From: Cavenderia fasciculata
Taxonomy: Eukaryota; Evosea; Eumycetozoa; Acytosteliales; Cavenderiaceae
Direction of reading: 5' to 3'
DNA length: 64,000 bases
NCBI RefSeq assembly: GCF_000203815.1
Contig: NW_004457703.1
Span: forward strand, 310,001 to 374,000
In this document: one piece after another, positions 57,966 through 64,000 of the stretch
Layout: the number at the start of each line of letters is the position of its first letter
Position numbering within the stretch: position 1 is the first letter of the stretch
Position numbers and translations under genes: made by a program
Notes under the pieces: generated by a model
The model's input: only the letters and a program-made list of their open reading frames with translations
What the model was told of the DNA's origin: nothing
Database searches by the model: none

Positions 57966-59999
57966 ATGAGTAATAATACACAACAACTCGATAGTTTACT
58001 TGAAACTGAGCGAGTAAGAAATAGATTCATTAATCATGAATTTAAAAAACTAGATAGAACACAAAGTAGAATCAACGCACCAGAGAAATCAAGTAGTGAT
58101 ACTGAATCGGAATCAGATTCAGAGTTCTTTCTTAAAAAGAAACCTATTCAACAACATAATCATCATCATCATCATAATAGACAAACTGGAAAGAAAGATA
58201 ATAGCAATAGTAATAGTAACAGTAATGTCACAACTGCAACTGTACCGGCTCCTTTAAAGACAAAGTCTACTGTTGCCAATAATAACTCGTCATCAGTTAC
58301 TACTTCACCAATCTCTACATCTGGTGTATCATCATCACCATCCTCATCGTCTTCTTCGTCATCATCTTCTACACCATCTAGTTCACCAATCAATGCATCA
58401 CCAAATGTTACCTCTGTCAAGGGTAATACCATTCATCCAACTAGCATCTCACCACTCACCACCTTATCAACATCTGATCTCAATCTATTTGCCTCTAGAC
58501 CTTCCCTTCTCAGCTCTGAATCAACTGGTGTAACTTATAAAGGTTTACTTAATCTTGTTGTCATTATGCTCGTAAGATGAAACTAAAAAAATCAAATCAA
58601 AATCTACATCAAAAAAGTTTACCCTTTTTTTTTTTTTTTCTTTCCTCTTAGAGTTTAATGAGTTTTAGATTAGTTATACTTAATCATTTAGCATATGGAT
58701 TTAGAATTGATTTTGGATTATTGGCAGTATCTGAATGGCATAGATGGCCTGGAGTGTTGATTGCACTGTCTATCAACTTTTACATTTTGGCTGCATTTTT
58801 GATTGAAAAGGCCGCATCTATCGATCTTTTACCAACACGTTTCTTGTACCTCTTACGTGTCATTAATTGTTTTCTCATTGTCACTGCGCCATCTGCCTCT
58901 GTACTCACCTTTAAACCAAACCCTGCATCTGGAATCATTGTAATGATCCTAGTCTGTGTATTCTCTATGAAAATCATTTCCTATTCCTATGAAAATAGTA
59001 AACAAAAGAATTTAACAAAAACTAGATCATCAATTAATAACAATGGTACAAAAGATAAAGAAAAGACAAAACTTGATCCAACCATTTATCCAAATAATTT
59101 AACTTTAAAAAGTAAAATGAAAACAAAAACAAAAAGAAGAAAAAGAAAAAGACAATTTAATTAATCTTTTATATTTTCTATTTTTAGGTACATATTGGTT
59201 CATGTTGGTACCAACATTGGTTTATCAATTACAATATCCAAGATCGGATAGAATTAGAAAAGCATTTTTATTGAGAAGAATTGTTGAAGCTTTATTCTTG
59301 TCTGCTTTAATTTTCTATATGGTTGAACAATACATGGTACCACTTGTCGAAAATAGTCTTGTACCATTGGAACAAGATAATTATGTTTTAATTGTTGAAA
59401 GAGTTTTAAAATTATCAGTAAGTAAAAAAACAAAAACAAAACCAAAAATCTTTATATATATACTTATTTTTTTCCGTTTTTTTTAGTTACCAAATTTATC
59501 AGTATGGTTATTAGGATTTTATGTATTCTTTCATCTTTATCTTAATATTTGTGCAGAGATTACAAGATTTGGAGATCGTGAATTTTATCGTGATTGGTGG
59601 AATAGTACTGGATTGGATTACTTTTGGAGAACCTGGAATATGCCAGTACACCATTGGATGGTGGTTTTAATCTATACACCGATGCGTAGACGTGGACTCT
59701 CTAAAAACATGGGTTACTTTATGTGTTTCTTTGTATCTGCCATCTTTCACGAACTTGTCATTAGCGTTCCATTCCAAACCTTTAAATTGTGGGCCTTTTT
59801 CGGTATCATGAGTCAAATGGTCTTGATTGCTCTCACCAAGAATCAACTCAACGGACAAAATGTTGGCAATGTCATCTTTTGGTTATCTCTTGTCATTGGT
59901 CAACCCTACATTGTCCTTCAATACTATAAATCTTTTATTCAAGAACATCCTCATCTTTATCCAACTACTATTATGGAAATTCATGATCTAACAAGTTAA
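57966..59999 (+). CDS. dgat1: Diacylglycerol O-acyltransferase 1 (MBOAT family)
   Basis: Four exons: 57966-58571, 58652-59111, 59188-59417 and 59487-59999, 602 residues. Makes triacylglycerol from diacylglycerol and acyl-CoA in the ER membrane. N-terminal 190 residues are Ser/Asn/His-rich; then about eight or nine membrane helices. Diagnostic motifs: FYRDWWNSTGLDYFWRTWN (FYxDWWN acyl-CoA/substrate motif) and AIFHELVISVPF with the active-site His. YKGLLNLVVIMLV marks the first helix. A basic Lys/Thr insert of about 45 residues sits in the loop encoded at the end of exon 2 (58993-59111). No oddities in motifs. Confidence 0.93.
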
Positions 60000-60110
60000 A
60001 AAAAAAAAATAGAAAAAAGAAATAGAAAAAGAAAAAATAAAATCATCATTTAAATCATTTAATATTTATACAAGAGTTGTTTATATTTAATATATTTGTT
60101 TGTTTGGTTT

Positions 60111-60832
60111 TTAGAATAACTTTAAATGACATTCTTTACAATAAGCTTTATCATTTTGTTTTTTATAACCAACACCTGATAATGCACATTTACAAAATTG
60201 ACAAAAGAAATGTTCTGGATGATAACGTTTGGTACCCATTGAAATACATTTACCAGTGAGAATCGGTTTCTCACAATGTGCACAAAGAAATCCAATCGTT
60301 TCATAATAATGTTTTTCACAATATGGTGTATTATCATCTGTATGGAAAAAGTTTCCAGTTAATTGCATCTAAAATAGCAAATAGAAAAGAAAAAAGTAAA
60401 TAAAAAAAGTTGATAACTTTTCTTTATCTTTTTGTTTTACTACTACTACTTACATTACAAGTATTACAAGAAAAATGTTCAGGATGATAAGTTCTATTGA
60501 GAGCATTGGTAGTTTGACCCAAGATGGCTTGTTGACATTTGAAACATTTTGGTGCAAATTTATCGATAAAATGTAATGAACAATAGGCAAATCCATCAGG
60601 TCCTTCTTCTAATCTTGATCCATCTGAAAAGTCCTAAAAACCAAACAATTGAATGTTATTTAGACTTGAGTTCATTCTTTATTCTTTTCTTCTTCATTCT
60701 TCTTTTGTTCTATTATACCTTTCCACAAGTATTACAACCAATATGATAAGGATGCCATTGTAAACCAAAAGCTGCCAAACAAATATCTGCAATTGGTTGT
60801 TTACAACTATAACATGTTGGTACACTAGTCAT
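60111..60832 (-). CDS. Three-LIM-domain protein
   Basis: Three exons on the minus strand: 60832-60719, 60633-60454 and 60368-60111, 183 residues. Start MTSVPTCYSCKQPI begins the first LIM domain immediately. LIM1 CYSC...HIGCNTCGK...YCSLH; LIM2 CFKC...HFSCNTCN...YCEKH; LIM3 CAHC...HFFCQFCK...YCKEC. All zinc ligands appear present. LIM-only protein of this size and order resembles the C-terminal half of paxillin or PINCH-type adaptors, so a cytoskeletal adaptor role is likely. Introns fall between the domain halves. D. discoideum relative not assigned. Confidence 0.87.
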
Positions 60833-61278
60833 CTCCTCTCTCCTTCTTTCTATGTGAGTATACTCTCTCTCTTTTTCGTTTCTAAATGATAAAGTAAGAA
60901 TGATCAAACCGCACACTCTCTCTCTCTCTTTTTAAAAATACAAAAAATTTTCGAAATAATAATTCAATAAATTGATCAAGTAGTAGAGACTTCTCGATTT
61001 GGTATTTTTTTAATTATATCTACATTTTTTTTATTAATTATTATTGATTACACAAGTATGACTTTTTTGTTTTAGAGAGGGAGCAGAACATCAAAAGCAT
61101 AATATTTAATTCATCCTTTTCTTTTTTTCGATTAAAAAGTTGTCTTGTCTTTATATATCTCTATCTTTTGTTGTTGTTGTTGTTTGTAGGTGTTATAAAT
61201 AAATGAATGATTCAAAAAAATAGTCATATAGTTGTTGTATTAAAAAAGTATGTTTGTTGTTGTAATAGTTTTGGTTGT
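60833..61278. other. Intergenic region
   Basis: Promoter side of the LIM gene, with (TC)n at 60918-60932 and T-runs, and the 3' flank of the small membrane gene with GTT repeats near 61170. No gene seen. Confidence 0.4.
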
Positions 61279-61443
61279 TTAAGAACGACGAGATAACCAA
61301 CCCAAGAAAGCCAACAAGAGGACAAAGAACATGGCAATACCAATCAACAAGGCAATAGTGTCACCAGCATTCCAACTACCAGCAGCAGCTGATGAGACGA
61401 ATGATGCAACCAAACCAGATAAGAGAATTTGTTTGTTATTCAT
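61279..61443 (-). CDS. 54-residue single-pass membrane protein
   Basis: Open frame of 54 codons, MNNKQILLSGLVASF then SSAAAGSWNAGDTIALLIG, a membrane helix (IALLIGIAMFFVLLLAFLGW) and a basic end LSRRS. The first 21 residues could be a cleaved signal peptide (…VSSAAA). Marked codon bias toward GGT, GCC and TTG and lower AT than both flanks argue that it is real and well expressed. A-rich leader before ATG is typical. Family not recognised; similar tiny hydrophobic secreted/membrane proteins exist in dictyostelids. Confidence 0.72.
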   Translation of the reverse strand: MNNKQILLSGLVASFVSSAAAGSWNAGDTIALLIGIAMFFVLLLAFLGWLSRRS

Positions 61444-62685
61444 TTTTATATATATGTAGGATTAGGTATTGATCTATATAGATTAAATATGTCTAATTTG
61501 TTAATATCTAATATCTCTAATATCTAATATCTAATATCTTCCTTTTAGCTATAACAACAACAGCAACATCAATCAAAACTTAAAAGTGTGTGGGGGTACA
61601 CACAAAATAGATAGATTTAAATCTGCATTATATATGTATATAAATATCTATCTCCCCTTTCCTGTTGTTGTTGTGACTGCTGTTGCTATTGCTATAGGTA
61701 TAGTTTTACTACTTCTCCTCTCTCTACATACAATAAATAATAATATCTTTTTCGAAAAAAAAGTGAATGATGAATGAGCAAGACAAAAGAGTAATATAAA
61801 ACACATCCACCATAAGATAATTTTTCTGCTGTCCTCAGGAAAAAAAATAAAGGAAAAAATCAAAAAAAAGAGAAAACAGCGACGAAAGGTCGCTTTCTCG
61901 CAAGTCGAGTCTCTCTATCAAAAGAACACACACAACAGGCAATCACGAACTACGGCCTTTATATCTCTAAAAAAAAAGAGAAGGATTTATAGAAAGGAAA
62001 GAAGTTCCACTTCCTCTTTATATTTTGAAGTTCTGTTTGGCAGAGACACAAATATTATCTATATTCCGCCATGTATGGTTTGTTTGAGAGACATGATGAT
62101 AAAGGATAAGGAAAAGGATAATTTGATCGAAAATTCTCGGGATGATTTCGGAATATAGAAGTTTACAAAGAAATGGGTCAAAACTCTTCTTTGAGAGATC
62201 ACAATGGTATCGGGTATTATGTCCTCGATCTTAACAACCTGCCTACATTCTTTTTTGATTGGGAAAACACAATACTTATCTATTATACCGTACGGATACT
62301 TTTCTCTAATAACCATCTTTTTGATTCCGGAAACCAGATAAAAATATCCTATACTGCTGCAAAGCAAATGATTGTCACGGAAAATAACAAGAGCAATGAC
62401 GAAACCACTCACATTCACTTTTCAATGGAATTGTTTTTGTTTGATTTTTTACAACGATACTTTTTTCGGTCAACACCAACCTCCTAGATAGGCAAAGAAA
62501 AAGGGGGGGTGATGTAATTAGAGAGGGTTGAGGATAAAAAAAAAAAAAAATCTATTTTTCAATTTTTTTAATTTTTTTCTCCTTCTCTCTCTTGAAGTTT
62601 TTCATCATCTACAAGTACGGGTTCAATCGAGCATTGCAATTCAATACTCAAACATTAATCATTAATATTTTATATATATAGAAAA
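61444..62685. other. Long intergenic region upstream of cathepsin D
   Basis: Mostly AT-rich with ATATCTAATATC repeats at 61504-61540, an AGCGAC...GTCGCT stem near 61877-61893, and long A/T runs. Two opposed ORFs of about 105-119 codons overlap at 62059-62487; neither has clear coding character, so I do not call them. The (T)n-rich stretch and CTCTCT near 62580 are the cathepsin D promoter. Confidence 0.4.
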
Positions 62686-64000
62686 ATGAGATTCATTTCT
62701 GCCATTGCCATGTTTTTGGCCTTCATCGTGGTTGCACAAGCTTACGTGTAAGAACGAACCAAAACAAATAGATAATAATAATAGATAGACATATGACATG
62801 TGACATTTGATGATCATATGAAAAATATAGATATACGATCGATTAGTTTTGGATATATCTATATCATATATATATCTTATCATATATCACACACACAACA
62901 CAGTCAGTCAATATATATCTAGATTCAATAATTCTTATGATGACTAATATTTATCTTTTTATTTATTTTTTTTAATTTACTATTCCTTTTTCTTTTTAGT
63001 GTACCACTTGGATTTAATAAGGTAACTCGTCAAGCCTTGAGAAGAATTCCACAAAACCTCCAAAAGAAGTATATGTTGGCTGCCGCTGGTACCACCATTC
63101 CACTTTCTGATTTTGAGGATGCTCAATACTATGGTGCCATCACCATTGGTACTCCAGGTCAACCATTCAAGGTTGTATTCGATACTGGTTCATCCAACCT
63201 TTGGATCCCATCCAAGAAGTGCCCAATCACTGTCATTGCCTGTGACTTGCACAACAAGTACGACTCTACCAAGTCATCATCCTTTGTCCAAAACGGAACC
63301 GATTTCTCCATCCAATACGGATCTGGAGCCATGTCTGGTTTTGTCTCTGAAGACACTGTCCAAGTTGGTTCATTGTCTGTCAAGAACCAATTGTTTGCCG
63401 AAGCCACCGCCGAACCAGGTATTGCCTTTGACTTTGCCAAGTTTGACGGTATCCTCGGTCTTGCTTTCCAATCCATCTCTGTCAACAACATCCCACCCGT
63501 CTTCTACAACATGATGGATCAAGGTCTCGTTGCCCAACCACTCTTTGCTTTCTGGTTGTCCAAGACTGCCTCACCAACCAACGGTGGTGAACTCTCTTTC
63601 GGTTCAATCGATAACTCCAAGTTTACCGGTGCCATCACCTACGTCCCACTCACCAACCGTACCTACTGGGAATTCTCCATGGACGACGTCCAATATGATG
63701 GAAACTCTCTCGGATACTGTGGCAAGACTGGTTGTCGTGCCATCGCCGATTCCGGTACCTCTCTCCTCGCCGGTCCAACTGAACAAATCGAAGCCATCAA
63801 CACCAAGTTGGGTGCCGTCTCTGTCAATGGTGAAGCCATCTTCCCATCATGCAATGTCATCTCTTCACTCCCAGACGTCCAAATCGTCCTCGCCGGTACC
63901 ACCTTTGTTTTGACCCCAACCGACTACATCCTCCAAATCACTGAATTCGGTAAGACTACCTGTCTCTCTGGCTTTATGGGTATTGATATCCCAGCTCCAA
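62686..64000 (+). CDS. ctsD: Cathepsin D, lysosomal aspartic protease (runs off window)
   Basis: Exon 1 62686-62747 codes the signal peptide (MRFISAIAMFLAFIVVAQA); exon 2 starts at 63000 and is open to the window end. Propeptide VPLGFNKVTRQALRRIPQ, then mature start with DAQYYGAITIGTPGQPFKVV. First catalytic motif VFDTGSSNLWIP (about residue 90), flap YGSGAMSGF, second motif IADSGTSLLAGP. All residues needed for catalysis are present. Strong codon bias and high GC for this genome fit an abundant lysosomal enzyme. The missing C-terminal part should hold about 40-50 residues. Confidence 0.96.

Noticed and set aside
62059-62487. Two opposed ORFs upstream of cathepsin D
   Set aside because: Overlapping on both strands, no recognisable domain, no splice logic and no codon bias; likely chance.
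62610-62650. Possible tRNA because of GGGTTCAATC
   Set aside because: No matching acceptor stem, anticodon arm or upstream A box; I found no convincing tRNA, rRNA or snRNA anywhere in the window.

Overview
The window looks like nuclear chromosomal DNA of a dictyostelid social amoeba (Amoebozoa). It is very AT-rich. Short host introns begin GTAAGT or GTATGT and end in TAG. Many proteins carry runs of Asn, Gln, Ser or Thr coded by AAT, CAA and similar triplets. The recognisable genes fit this group: LimE-like LIM protein, cathepsin D, a divergent G-alpha, a PTEN-like phosphatase and IPT/EGF surface proteins. Gene sequences differ enough from Dictyostelium discoideum that another dictyostelid (for example a Cavenderia or Heterostelium relative) is more likely. 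I cannot name the species.

Region 1 (1-14.2 kb): a divergent G-alpha subunit, a small unknown gene, a PTEN-type lipid phosphatase with a long Ser/Asn tail, a secreted Cys-rich protein, an F-box-like gene on the minus strand with apparent frameshifts, and a large IPT/EGF single-pass surface protein in at least seven exons.

Region 2 (14.2-30 kb): a convergent pair of large secreted MACPF proteins with N-terminal beta-helix-like repeats, and a small decayed fragment of one of them at 14.26 kb. Then come a divergent DNase II-like protein, a small secreted beta-strand-rich protein, and a member of a dictyostelid ankyrin-like family whose 5' end is disordered.

Region 3 (30-42.5 kb): guanine deaminase, a second ankyrin-like-family protein, a LimE-like LIM gene with a partial second copy of its promoter and first exon, a large multipass membrane protein, mitochondrial ribosomal protein uL22m, and a third large ankyrin-like-family protein.

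Region 4 (42.7-55.6 kb) is the most unusual. A 12.1 kb Polinton-like virus element lies at 43525-55607, bounded by perfect 6-bp direct repeats (CCTCTT) and by inverted terminal repeats that run into fibre-like genes. It has an intronless capsid block: two minus-strand structural-type genes, penton-like protein, double-jelly-roll major capsid protein (broken), a small capsid-like protein, A32/FtsK-type packaging ATPase, a small basic protein and a fibre-like protein. I see no DNA polymerase B, integrase or protease. In the place where replication genes might be expected sits an intron-bearing Crinkler-RHS-type gene (SAM-like header, P-loop NTPase, REase-like end; apparently broken). A separate terminal-repeat remnant and a GC-rich fold-back island lie just outside the left end. 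The whole is treated here as a fossil.

Region 5 (55.7-64 kb): a host zinc-rich protein with a uracil-DNA-glycosylase-like pattern, DGAT1 acyltransferase, a three-LIM protein, a 54-residue membrane protein and the start of cathepsin D, which runs off the window.

Several ordinary host genes, including the mitochondrial ribosomal protein, lose frame at short homopolymers. This suggests assembly indels rather than real loss in at least some cases.
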